Positions 47,836 to 56,064 of a DNA stretch of 64,000 nt are shown in pieces (position 1 is the first letter of the stretch; each line of letters opens with the position of its first letter). The position numbers and the translations under genes are program-made. Below the pieces are notes generated by a model that saw nothing but the letters and a program-made list of their open reading frames with translations, searched no databases and had not been told where the DNA came from. The stretch lies in NCBI RefSeq assembly GCF_002234535.1, contig NZ_CP022521.1:3658001-3722000 (forward strand), written 5' to 3'. This DNA is from Actinoalloteichus hoggarensis. Its GTDB lineage: Bacteria > Actinomycetota > Actinomycetes > Mycobacteriales > Pseudonocardiaceae.

Positions 47836-48504
47836 TCAGGCGGGGTCGCCGTCGGCTGCGGCGGCGCCGAGGTGACGCAGGTAGTCGTCGAGGATCGCGC
47901 TATCGGTGAAGAGGCCTTCGGTGTACAACTCGAGGGTGGGCAGCGTGAACTGGGCGGCCCACTCCGCGATCACTCGTGTGTAGTCGACGTCGGCGCCGGG
48001 GTGGCGCAGCGCGACGAGCAGGAGCAGTGACCCGACGGCGGAGGCCACCGCCCACCGCGCGCGCCCCTCCGGATCGCGACTCGGCCGGATCATTCCCGCC
48101 GCCTCGCTTCGCGCGAAGAAGTCCGTGACGTCGTCGACCATCCGCGCATACAGTGCGACGGCGAGCGACCCGCCGTCGCGCAGGGTGCGGACGACGTATC
48201 CGGTGAGGGTCGCGTACCGCTCGACGGTGGCGAGCTGATGCAGGAACGTCTGGGCGCCGCCGTCGCCCATTCCCTCGTCGGTGAGTTCGGCGATCCGGCC
48301 TGCCACATGCTCGTCGCAGGCGCGGCGCAGGTCCGGTTTGGAGCCGAAGTGATGGATCACCAGGCCTGGCGAGACACCCGCGTGCTCGGCGATCGTGCGC
48401 ACGGGAACATCGAATCCGTGCCTGCCGAAGCATGCGACGGCGGCATCGCGTATGCGTGCCCGCGTGGTCAGGTCCGATTCCGCCGCCGACTTTCTTGAAC
48501 GCAT
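47836..48504 (-). CDS. TetR family transcriptional regulator
   Basis: A 222-aa TetR protein; the helix-turn-helix is at residues 15-60 (IRDAAVACFGRHGFDVPVRT, then GVSPGLVIHHFGSKPDL). Two 16-bp palindromes overlap its own start, so strong autoregulation is expected. The ATG at 48504 lies inside the first palindrome; a TTG at 48510 is the alternative, and a leaderless transcript is possible. It probably controls the downstream alpha/beta hydrolase. Confidence 0.88.
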   Translation of the reverse strand: MRSRKSAAESDLTTRARIRDAAVACFGRHGFDVPVRTIAEHAGVSPGLVIHHFGSKPDLRRACDEHVAGRIAELTDEGMGDGGAQTFLHQLATVERYATLTGYVVRTLRDGGSLAVALYARMVDDVTDFFARSEAAGMIRPSRDPEGRARWAVASAVGSLLLLVALRHPGADVDYTRVIAEWAAQFTLPTLELYTEGLFTDSAILDDYLRHLGAAAADGDPA

Positions 48505-48530
48505 ATTCAATAGGTTAAACGCCCATTTAA
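48495..48530. promoter_or_regulatory. paired TetR operators TTGAAC...TTCAA / TTAAAC...TTTAA
   Basis: Two near-identical 16-bp palindromes, at 48495-48510 (TTGAACGCATATTCAA) and 48515-48530 (TTAAACGCCCATTTAA), centre to centre 20 bases apart, i.e. two helical turns. They overlap the TetR start codon, suggesting the regulator represses its own transcription. Confidence 0.7.
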
Positions 48531-48890
48531 TTCCGTGTCAAGCGCGAGCCACCCGAAGCTCGGCCGGGTTCCACCGTTCGGATTCGGCCGCCGCCGGGCG
48601 ACGGGGCGCGGCGCGACGTCTCCCCGACACGGCCATGCCCTCAAGGCGGGACACGGCACGCGAAGCACGTGCACCACAGTGCGCACGGCCGCCGATCGAC
48701 GTCGGCGGCGCGCCGGGCACGATCCGCGGCCCCGTTCGGGGCGCGACCGTGTCCTTCTCCCCGCGGCCGACGATCAGTGCCGCGTCCGGCCGCATCGATT
48801 CGTCGCTCGCTCCGGTCGAACGGCCGTCGTCGTAGCCGGCTGTCGCCATCGGCGACCGGTGAACGGTCAACCCTCTGCGAGAATGCCCCG
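48531..48890. other. intergenic region
   Basis: About 360 bases between the divergent TetR and DUF1707 genes. No gene supported. Confidence 0.5.
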
Positions 48891-49553
48891 GTGGAGGACG
48901 AGCAGATCGAGGTACGCATCGGTGATCGCGAGCGCCGGAGCGTGGACGCCCGGTTGCGTGCGGCGCTGGACGACGGCGTCTTGACGTTGACCGAGTACGA
49001 CGAGCGGACGGCGAAGTGCTGGGCCGCGCGAACACGGGAGGACTTGCGGCTGCTCACGCGCGATCTTCCGGAGCCCGCCGCGCAGGCGGACGACGACGGC
49101 ACGCCGTCCGCCGCGCCGCAGCCTGCCGCGCGAACGACCGCCCCCGCGAAGTCCGATGAGGACGAGTGCGATGACGAGCAGCCCGGCCTCGTCTCCCGCA
49201 TGGTCAGCGCGGTGGTCACCGGAGTCCTGGTCGTGGCGGGCGGCTTCCTCGGCTGGCAGGTGATCAGCTCCGACGACGGCGCCGCCGTGTTCGGCCGTCA
49301 GACGGTCCACGTCGGCGAGGGTCAGGAGTCCGTCGAGGTGGGCGCGCTGCTCGGGCGGGTGGAGATCATCGTCCCCGAGGGTGTGCGGGCGCGTCCCTCC
49401 GGCACGCTGTTCTTCGGTCGGACCGACTGTGAACAGGCCTGCGCGGCCGACGCGGGGGCGGAGGAGATCACCGTCGACGTGACGGGCGCGTTCGCCCGGG
49501 TCGACGTCCTCACCCAGCAGGAGTACGCGCAGGACGACCGGGACGACGACTGA
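48891..49553 (+). CDS. DUF1707 (SHOCT-like) membrane protein
   Basis: A 220-aa protein. The N-terminal DUF1707 domain is visible at residues 7-55 (RIGDRERRSVDARLRAALDD, then GVLTLTEYDERTAKCW). A Pro/Ala/Asp-rich linker, one transmembrane helix (residues 103-125, SAVVTGVLVVAGGFLGWQVI) and a beta-rich C-terminal part resembling a cell-wall-active antibiotics-response domain (VEVGALLGRVEIIVPEGV) follow. GTG at 48891 with a possibly leaderless transcript. DUF1707 proteins are linked to cell envelope and development; role unknown here. Confidence 0.85.
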   Translation: MEDEQIEVRIGDRERRSVDARLRAALDDGVLTLTEYDERTAKCWAARTREDLRLLTRDLPEPAAQADDDGTPSAAPQPAARTTAPAKSDEDECDDEQPGLVSRMVSAVVTGVLVVAGGFLGWQVISSDDGAAVFGRQTVHVGEGQESVEVGALLGRVEIIVPEGVRARPSGTLFFGRTDCEQACAADAGAEEITVDVTGAFARVDVLTQQEYAQDDRDDD

Positions 49554-50214
49554 GCGGTCGTCATGCCCCGGCCGCGGCCCAACCGGCCGTGCTCCCGGCC
49601 CAGGCGCGCCGCCGGACGGGCTGACACCGGCTCGGCCACACCGCCAGAACGGCCACGCGCCGAACCGGCCGACATCACGAACACCGATGACCGGCTGGGC
49701 ATCCCCGAGGGGGAGAAGCAGCATCGGGTCTCGGGTGTCGCGGCCCGGTACGGGTCCGAGGTCGTCCACCACAAGCTCCGGGAGTACTCGGGGGAGCAGC
49801 AGGCGGCACGCCGGATCGGCCGCGCACCGGATCGGTCGGGATCGTGTCCGGCAGCGGGCCTGCCCTGGCCGGACGCAGGCCGGGCGGCGGCACCGGAGTC
49901 AAGCCAGACCAGGCCCAGCCCAGCCCCGGCCGCGCACCGAACCGGCCGCACCGCGAACCACCGCCGACCGGCCCTCTGAGACGTCTGGACACCGAGACGT
50001 CTGGACACCGATCTGGATGCCGAGACGTCGACGCCCGAGACATCGGCCACGCCGCGAGGCCGGCCGGACGGCGGCACCCGGCCGTCGGCCCGAGGCCGGC
50101 TCCGGGACGACATGGTCGTGCCGGGCGGTGTCCCGGCCCGGCACCGACCGGCACCGCCGGACCGGCACCAGCCCCCGGATTCCGCCGCCCGCCGGTAGCG
50201 CGGCGTCCCTCACC
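49554..50214. other. intergenic region with AGACGTCT repeats
   Basis: No gene is supported over about 660 bases between convergent genes. At 49978-50009 the 16-base unit GAGACGTCTGGACACC occurs twice in tandem; each has the palindrome AGACGTCT. Confidence 0.5.
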
Positions 50215-50898
50215 TCACCGGCGGTTGCCCGACGGCTCGACGAGCACCCGCTCGCGGCCTCGGCGCGCCGCGTGCTGTGCGGCGACGGTCGCGGCCGTGG
50301 ATCGGGCCTCGGCTCGCGACGCCGCCGCCTGCGGGCGCAGCGCGGCCATCGACGGGTCGAACTCGACGGCGGTCAGCTCGGCGGCGATCACGGTGACCTC
50401 CGCGCCGAACAGGTCGCCGAAGATGCGTCGCAGGTACGGCGTCGCGTGATCCCAGCCCTCGCGGGGCGTGCCGGGGCGGTAGCCGCCGCCACGCGCGATC
50501 AGCAGCGTCACCGGGACGCCTGCCAGGGCCTGGCCCTGCGGGGTGTGCCGGGGGTCGAACCGGGGGTCGGTGATGAGCAGGTCGATCCAGGACTTCAGCG
50601 TGGCGGGTGCGCCGAAGTTGTACAGCGGCGCGGCCACGGCGATCTCGCGCGCGGCCAGTGCCTCGTCGGCCAGTTCGGTGGCGGCGGCCTTGGCCGCGCG
50701 CATGGCCGGCGTCCGCTGCTCCTCGGGCAGGAAGCCGGCCGCCACGGCGTCCTGCCAGGTGGCGTGCAGGTCCGGGCAGGCGGTGAGGTCGCGGCGCACG
50801 ATCTCCTCCTCGGGCCAGGCGTCGGCGAAGACGTCGGCGAGTTCGCGGCTGACGGAGCCCTGGCGGCGGACACTCGTGTCGATGCGGAGCAGTGTCAT
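50215..50898 (-). CDS. FMN-dependent NADH-azoreductase / flavodoxin-like oxidoreductase
   Basis: A 227-aa flavodoxin-fold reductase. TSVRRQGSVSRELADVF is the phosphate-binding start, and APLYNFGAPATLKSWIDLL is the flavin-contacting loop of AzoR enzymes. ARGGGYRPGT follows strand 4. It reduces quinones or azo compounds with NAD(P)H. It is divergent from an ECF sigma factor, 85 bases apart, which likely regulates it. Confidence 0.88.
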   Translation of the reverse strand: MTLLRIDTSVRRQGSVSRELADVFADAWPEEEIVRRDLTACPDLHATWQDAVAAGFLPEEQRTPAMRAAKAAATELADEALAAREIAVAAPLYNFGAPATLKSWIDLLITDPRFDPRHTPQGQALAGVPVTLLIARGGGYRPGTPREGWDHATPYLRRIFGDLFGAEVTVIAAELTAVEFDPSMAALRPQAAASRAEARSTAATVAAQHAARRGRERVLVEPSGNRR

Positions 50899-50982
50899 CT
50901 GCTGGTCGTCCCTTCGGGTCGAGTCGGTTCGTCAAAAGAGGTGACGACAGCCATGACGGATCGGCGCGGGACGAGGGGACGG

Positions 50983-51873
50983 ATGAACGAGCGGGACACG
51001 GCGGCGCGGCTGTTCGAGGCGCATCGGTCGCAGCTGCGGGCGGTCGCCTACCGGATGCTGGGGTCGACCACCGAGGCCGAGGACGCCGTGCAGGAGACGT
51101 GGGTCCGGTTCGATCGGGCCGACACGGCTGCGGTGGACAATCTCGGCGGCTGGTTGACTCGGGTGGTCGCTCGGGTGTCGCTGGACATGCTGCGCTCGCG
51201 GCGAGCACGGCGGGAACGGCCCGTGGGGTGGCCGCCTGCGGAGGCCGGGGGCCCGGCCGAGGACGATCCCGGCGCGGCCGATCCGGAGCACGAGGCGGTG
51301 CTGGCCGACTCGGTGAGCCGGGCGCTGCTGGTGGTGTTGGAGACGCTGACGCCGGGGGAACGGATCGCGTTCGTGCTGCACGACGGCTTCGCGGTGTCGT
51401 TCGCGGAGATCGGCGCGTTGCTGGACCGATCCCCGGACGCGGCGAAGAAGCTGGCGCAGCGCGCCCGGCGGAAGGTGCGTGGCGACCGTCGTCCGGACGT
51501 CGGCAGTGCCGATCTCGCCCGGCATCGGAGGGTCGTCGACGCCTTCGTGGCCGCCGTGCGCGGCGGTGATCTGAACGGGCTGCTCACGGTGCTGCATCCC
51601 GACGTCGTGCGGCGGGTCGACGGGGTGGGGCTGCCCGCAGGCGTTCCCGCCGTGGTGCGGGGCGCGCGTGAGGTGATCGCCGAGGCGAGGCTGTTCGCCG
51701 GGCGGGCGGCGCGGGCGCGTCCGGTACTGGTCGACGGCGCTCCGGGCGCCGTGGTGACCGGCGGCGACGGGCTCGAACTGGCCCTGACCTTCCTGATCGA
51801 CGGCGACCTGATCACCGAGTTCCACGTGATCACCGACCCCGACCGGCTCCGGCGGCTGCGCCTCGGCGACTGA
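50983..51873 (+). CDS. ECF sigma factor with SnoaL-like C-terminal domain (ECF41/SigJ type)
   Basis: A 296-aa sigma-70 factor. Region 2 is YRMLGSTTEAEDAVQETWVRF, and region 4 is SFAEIGALLDRSPDAAKKLAQRARR. The C-terminal 110 residues are a SnoaL-like domain ending HVITDPDRLRRLRL, resembling the NPDKL end motif of ECF41 factors, where the domain controls activity without an anti-sigma factor. ATG 50983 has GAGGGG upstream; ATG 50953 is an alternative. It is divergent from the azoreductase gene. Confidence 0.88.
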   Translation: MNERDTAARLFEAHRSQLRAVAYRMLGSTTEAEDAVQETWVRFDRADTAAVDNLGGWLTRVVARVSLDMLRSRRARRERPVGWPPAEAGGPAEDDPGAADPEHEAVLADSVSRALLVVLETLTPGERIAFVLHDGFAVSFAEIGALLDRSPDAAKKLAQRARRKVRGDRRPDVGSADLARHRRVVDAFVAAVRGGDLNGLLTVLHPDVVRRVDGVGLPAGVPAVVRGAREVIAEARLFAGRAARARPVLVDGAPGAVVTGGDGLELALTFLIDGDLITEFHVITDPDRLRRLRLGD

Positions 51874-52117
51874 TCGACGACGCTGTGCGCGCCGGCGGTC
51901 GGCCGCGGACTCGAACCGGTCCCCGACCTTCCCGATCGACGACGGCACGATCAGCGCAGCACCCGTGATCCGACCCGGACGGCCTCCGGCGGTCTCGCCT
52001 CGCCGGTTGATCGACGGCCGGGCGGGGCGCCGACCGTCCCGGCCCCGACGGCGGCGGTCACCCGGCCGAGACTCCCGGCCGGCGGTGTCGCCGGCAGCCG
52101 CGCCGTCACCACGCTCA

Positions 52118-52633
52118 CTACGCCAGATAGCTCTCGCGCAGCGCCCGGCGAGCCCGCCAGAGGAGAGCGGCCACCGAGTTGGGTCGCATGCCGAGGTCGG
52201 TGGCGACGTCGATGAGCAGGTCGCCTTCGATGTCGATGCGGTACAGGACGTCCTGCCAGCGGGTGCGCAGTTCGCCGTAGGCGCGGGCGATGTTCTCGTG
52301 TTCCTCGGCGCGCACCAGGCGTTCCCACAGCGCGGTGTCGGCGGCGGCGCTGAGGGGGTGCTGGTCGTCGCGGAAGTCGCCGACGAAGGCGACGTGCCGG
52401 TCTCGCCGGTGGTGGTCGACGCCGATGGTCCGGACCGCCGTGCACAGGTAGGCCCGCAGATGGTCGATGTGCTGTCCCTCGACGAGGCAGATCCGCAGGG
52501 TTCTGGCGACGGCCTCGGCGGCGAGGTCTTCGGCGGTGGCGGGGTCGTCGACGATGCGGCGGGCGGCGCGCAGCAGCGCGGGCCAGTGGCTCATGATCTC
52601 CGCGCCGAGGGCGGCGCGGGCGGCGGGTCGCAT
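52118..52633 (-). CDS. ECF-type RNA polymerase sigma factor
   Basis: A 171-aa small sigma-70 factor: region 2 around residues 12-75 (AARRIVDDPATAEDLAAEAVA) and region 4 at 120-165 (LIDVATDLGMRPNSVAALLW). GAGGAA precedes the ATG at 52633. It is 16 bases downstream of the Cys-ribbon gene and probably in one transcript with it; that neighbour is a candidate anti-sigma or cofactor. Target promoters unknown. Confidence 0.85.
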   Translation of the reverse strand: MRPAARAALGAEIMSHWPALLRAARRIVDDPATAEDLAAEAVARTLRICLVEGQHIDHLRAYLCTAVRTIGVDHHRRDRHVAFVGDFRDDQHPLSAAADTALWERLVRAEEHENIARAYGELRTRWQDVLYRIDIEGDLLIDVATDLGMRPNSVAALLWRARRALRESYLA

Positions 52634-52649
52634 CGGAGATTCCTCGTGG

Positions 52650-53165
52650 TCAGCGGCAGTCGGGGCAGGTGATGTGGGTGAACGGCAGGTGCGCGCCGGG
52701 GGTGGGGATGACGCGGGTGTCCAGGCAGCGCGGGCAGGCCGGGCGTCGGCGGGTGCGTCGGGCGGGCGACGCGGGCACGGGTGTGGACGGGGTGGTTCGG
52801 CGGATGGTCGAGCGCCGCGGGCGTCGGGCGGGCGACGGCGACGCGGCCGGCGGGCGTGTCCTGGGTGCGTCCGCTGGCGACGACACGAACTGGATCGATT
52901 CAGCATCGGGTTCGGGCACCGGAGCCGCCGCCGTCGCGCAGGCGGCGTCCGGTGCGATCGCGGCCGTCGTCGCGGACGTCGAGCCGGGCGCGATCGGCGG
53001 CACGGCCGGCCGCGCGAGCACGACCGCCTCCGGTGGAGCCTGCGATCGGGTGCGGGGCGTGGGCGCCGAGATCGACGGCGGCGGCTCGGGGCGGCGGGGC
53101 TCGGGAAGGACGGTCTCGCCGTCCGGGACCGTTCTCGGGGAACGCGGTTCGGAATAAGGGAGCAT
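52650..53165 (-). CDS. Pro/Ala-rich protein with C-terminal CxxC...CxxC ribbon
   Basis: A 171-aa protein, disordered and Pro/Ala/Arg-rich over residues 1-140, ending in a conserved-looking zinc ribbon (ACPRCLDTRVI, then HITCPDCR). I recognise no family. It lies immediately upstream of the ECF sigma gene, in the same direction, and may act with it. The low-complexity part makes the start uncertain; 53165 is the first ATG. Confidence 0.6.
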   Translation of the reverse strand: MLPYSEPRSPRTVPDGETVLPEPRRPEPPPSISAPTPRTRSQAPPEAVVLARPAVPPIAPGSTSATTAAIAPDAACATAAAPVPEPDAESIQFVSSPADAPRTRPPAASPSPARRPRRSTIRRTTPSTPVPASPARRTRRRPACPRCLDTRVIPTPGAHLPFTHITCPDCR

Positions 53166-53308
53166 GCGCGGTCACTCGTTTCCGGGCGGATGGCGGACGA
53201 TTCGGCATACCGCCGCGATTCGGCGGGACCCTTCTCGACGTCGGGAAGCGCCGACGCGCCGCCCGCGAATGTCCCTCGATATCGAGGAACGCTCGCGGGC
53301 GAGCCCGG

Positions 53309-53473
53309 TCAGCTCTCGTCGCCGCGCGGGGTCTTCCGGCTTCGGCGGGTCTCGTGGGTCTTCTCGTGTTCCAGGCTCTCCGCGACGGTGGCGTCCTCGC
53401 GCGGACAGTAGAAGCAGGTACGGGACCGGCGGGCCATCGCCTCGCGTTCGGTCTCGTCGGCTCGTCGGTGCAT
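53309..53473 (-). CDS. 54-aa protein with C2H2 zinc-finger-like spacing
   Basis: A short frame from ATG 53473 to TGA 53309. Residues Cys20, Cys23, His36 and His40 are spaced C-x2-C-x12-H-x3-H, as in a classical C2H2 zinc finger (TCFYCPREDA, then LEHEKTHETRR). A basic tail with RRSRKTPR follows. No good ribosome binding site is visible; a GAGAGAGG lies about 25 bases upstream, so translation is uncertain. It precedes the Cys-ribbon/sigma pair. Not recognised as a known bacterial family. Confidence 0.4.
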   Translation of the reverse strand: MHRRADETEREAMARRSRTCFYCPREDATVAESLEHEKTHETRRSRKTPRGDES

Positions 53474-53500
53474 CCAGGGTTTCAACAAAGGAGATCACCT

Positions 53501-53512
53501 CTCTCTAGAGAG
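53501..53512. promoter_or_regulatory. palindrome CTCTCTAGAGAG
   Basis: A perfect 12-bp palindrome 30 bases upstream of the 54-aa gene, followed on the minus strand by nothing else that could be an operator. Candidate operator for this small gene group. Confidence 0.35.
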
Positions 53513-53776
53513 AACATCGAGAACTCGAGCAGGGCCGCGGGCGGGCGGCATTCGATCGCGCGCGGACCGCGGTCGCCGTGAAGGGATCGGCGGTCGCCCG
53601 GTTGGGGCGACGGATCGGCGCCAGACCCGTGCCGCGCGAATTCGACGCGGCCGAGGGGACGCCTTTCGGGGGCGATATCGCCGTGCCTCGGGTGGTTCTC
53701 CCGTGGACGGCGCGAGGGTGCGCGGGCGGCGACACCGGGGTAGCGAGTGACGGAGGCGGGCGGGCCGCCGGATCGG

Positions 53777-54214
53777 TCAGACCGTGGCGGGGCGGGGTGT
53801 TCCGGTCAGGGTGGCTCCGTACCCGCCGGAGCCCGTGAGGTGGTCGACGGAACCGGTGAGCGCGGCGGCGAGGGCGCTTCGGCGGGCGATGTGCCAATGA
53901 CGCAGCACGGTCTCACCCCGACGCAGCACGAGCGTCGCCTGGCCGTGGCGGACGGCGACGCGCAGCGTGCAGGTCTGATGGTCGCGTCCGGTCACGGCGA
54001 CCTCCACGGCGGCGATCGGAACCGGGTCCGCGACGGTGCTCAGCATGAGCCGCGCCGCCCGGACGGTCAGGGCCGCCCGGCCCCGTCCCCCACAGGCCAG
54101 CGCCACCGACCGGGTCGCACGATCGGCCACCAGCACCAGGGAGACCGAGCCGCCGGGGACGGCGTGCGCGGGAACCGTGGACACGTGGGATGCGGTCAGA
54201 CGTCGTCGGTCCAC
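53777..54214 (-). CDS. hypothetical protein, unknown
   Basis: A 145-aa frame from GTG 54214 (GGAG upstream) with balanced composition, unlike surrounding shadow frames: alternating beta-like segments (VSLVLVADRATRSVALAC, VEVAVTGRDHQTCTLRVAV). No family recognised. It follows a 77-aa gene in the same direction. Confidence 0.5.
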   Translation of the reverse strand: MDRRRLTASHVSTVPAHAVPGGSVSLVLVADRATRSVALACGGRGRAALTVRAARLMLSTVADPVPIAAVEVAVTGRDHQTCTLRVAVRHGQATLVLRRGETVLRHWHIARRSALAAALTGSVDHLTGSGGYGATLTGTPRPATV

Positions 54215-54308
54215 AGTGACACTCCGAGGTAGGGACGGATTCGGGCGGCGGGCAGGCGGCGCAGGGTTCCGACCCGGTGGAACCGAGGCGGCCGACGGGT
54301 GCCGCCGC

Positions 54309-54542
54309 TCACCGGACGACCGCCAGGAGCGGGCCGCGACGGCGAGCGCGCGAGGCGGCGGCGAGGCAGTCCGGGCAGGGCTGCCAGTCGAAGTAGCAGA
54401 CCGAGAGCGGTTCCCGGTTCATCGGCGGGAAGGGACGGTCGGGGTCGCACCACGGGACGACCTCGGATGCGGGACGCCGTCGCTCGGCGGCGCCGAGGTG
54501 GGTGTCTCCTCGGGCGAGCGATCGGACGAACCAGGCGGGCAC
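54309..54542 (-). CDS. small Cys-rich hypothetical protein
   Basis: A 77-aa frame starting at GTG 54542 just after GGAGG (spacing 4-5). The protein begins PAWFVRSLARGDTHLG and ends in a Cys-rich section (VPWCDPDRP, SVCYFDWQPCPDC). It resembles small zinc-binding actinomycete proteins of unknown role. It is close to the 145-aa gene downstream and may be cotranscribed. Confidence 0.55.
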   Translation of the reverse strand: MPAWFVRSLARGDTHLGAAERRRPASEVVPWCDPDRPFPPMNREPLSVCYFDWQPCPDCLAAASRARRRGPLLAVVR

Positions 54543-54935
54543 GGGACCTCCGGCGGAAAACAAATCGGACAGGGCGGGACGGACGCGGCGGGACCGATGC
54601 GAGTCACCATCGCGCCGCACACCGCGACGGCGACGGCGCCGTAGGTCGGATCGAGCCGATGTTCGAGACGCCGGAACACGCCGGCGTAACGGCGGGGTGG
54701 TGAGGGTTTGCGGGCGACTCCGGAGGAATCACCGTCTCGCGGTTGCGATAGACGATCGTGATCGGTTCGCACCGCACTATGACGACTCGGAGCGATGGAC
54801 ATCAGCGCACCTCCGGGAACTGAGCCACTCAAGCGGGTGGCGCAGCACCATTTTGCAGACAGGTCACCAAGTCAACAAATCAACTATCGACAATGGACCT
54901 GGTTCAGGGCTCCCACAGCGCGCTAACGTGGCGCC
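54543..54935. other. intergenic region before the XRE gene
   Basis: About 390 bases with lower GC towards 54935. Probably contains the promoters of the divergent genes; no RNA gene recognised. Confidence 0.4.
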
Positions 54936-55811
54936 ATGGCAGGCATAAACCGCTCTCCGCGAGCACGGGCACTCGCCGACGTGCTCCGCGCGAGCCGCAA
55001 ACAGACCGGCCTGACTGTGCGCGGTCTGGCCGATCGGATCAAAGCCCATCACTCGCTCATCAGCCGCTATGAGACTGGCGCCAGGGTCCCCAAAGAAAAC
55101 GAAGTGGCAACGATCCTCGGAGCTCTGGGCCTCGGCGCCGAGGAGCGGGAGCGAATTCTCACCATGGCTCGCGACGTCGACCGCGAAACCTGGTCGGAGA
55201 TTCCCAGCCGCGGGGCGACCGCACAGCTCGATACCCTCATGAAATACGAGCAGGACGCCATCGCGATCTCCGAGGTCAATCCGATGCTGATCCCTGGGCT
55301 CTGCCAGACGAGGCGATACGCGCGAGCGATCATGTCCAGCGCACCGAGCCGAATTCCGCCAGCCGAGGCGGAGGGCCGTGTGATCTACAGACTCGGACGT
55401 CAGGGCATCCTAGACGGTCCGCAGGCGCCACGGCTCACCGTGTTGATCGATGAACATGCACTGCACCGTAGGATCGGTGGTCCAGAGGTGATGGCTGAAC
55501 AGCTCGACCACCTCTCATGGGTCGCTACGAAACCGAATATCGAGGTTCGGGTGATCAGCCTCGATGTCGGCTACCACGCCGCGCTAACCAGCGGATGGAT
55601 AGTGTTGGAGTTCGAGGAGGCCCCGCCGGTCGTCCTTCTGGAGCATTTCAACTCCGGGACGTTCATACACAGCCGTCGTGACACACGCTCGTTCCTCGAC
55701 GCTCGAGAGAGCCTGCTGTCAGCAGCCATGAGTGCCGAAGACTCCCTTACTCTCATCAGGAGCAACGCTGATCACCATCGTCAAGGAGGGGAACTACATG
55801 GCCGTATCTGA
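54936..55811 (+). CDS. XRE regulator with DUF5753 (Scr1 family)
   Basis: A 291-aa regulator. The helix-turn-helix is at residues 15-55 (RQTGLTVRGLADRIKAHHSL-like, then ISRYETGARVPKE). The remainder is a DUF5753 domain (QDAIAISEVNPMLIPGLCQT, then HLSWVATKPNIEVRVI). Such genes form pairs with DUF397 genes, which are toxin-antitoxin-like or morphogenesis-linked in actinomycetes. It overlaps the DUF397 gene by 14 bases. Lower GC than its surroundings. Confidence 0.9.
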   Translation: MAGINRSPRARALADVLRASRKQTGLTVRGLADRIKAHHSLISRYETGARVPKENEVATILGALGLGAEERERILTMARDVDRETWSEIPSRGATAQLDTLMKYEQDAIAISEVNPMLIPGLCQTRRYARAIMSSAPSRIPPAEAEGRVIYRLGRQGILDGPQAPRLTVLIDEHALHRRIGGPEVMAEQLDHLSWVATKPNIEVRVISLDVGYHAALTSGWIVLEFEEAPPVVLLEHFNSGTFIHSRRDTRSFLDARESLLSAAMSAEDSLTLIRSNADHHRQGGELHGRI

Positions 55812-55986
55812 CCGCTGGAGAAAGTCGACGTACTCTGGCGAAGCCGTCGCCTGCGTGGAGATCGGCCAGCGCCAGGACCACATCGCCATCCGCGACACCA
55901 AGAACCGCCTCGGCGGCACGCTCGTCGTCAGCCGGGCCGCGTTCGGCTCGTTCCTCAGCTCGGTCAAGTCCCCCCGACGAGGCTGA
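55798..55986 (+). CDS. DUF397 domain protein
   Basis: A 62-aa DUF397 protein: WRKSTYSGEAVACVEIG, RDTKNRLGGTLVVSRAAFGSF. It is preceded by AGGAGG and its start overlaps the XRE gene. The pair is a standard actinomycete unit. Confidence 0.92.
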   Translation: MAVSDRWRKSTYSGEAVACVEIGQRQDHIAIRDTKNRLGGTLVVSRAAFGSFLSSVKSPRRG

Positions 55987-56064
55987 TCACAGCAGCGGCC
56001 GGGGCGCGAACTGCACGCTCGCGCCCCGGTCTCGTCACGTCCCCGGGTATCAGAGAGCCGCGTC

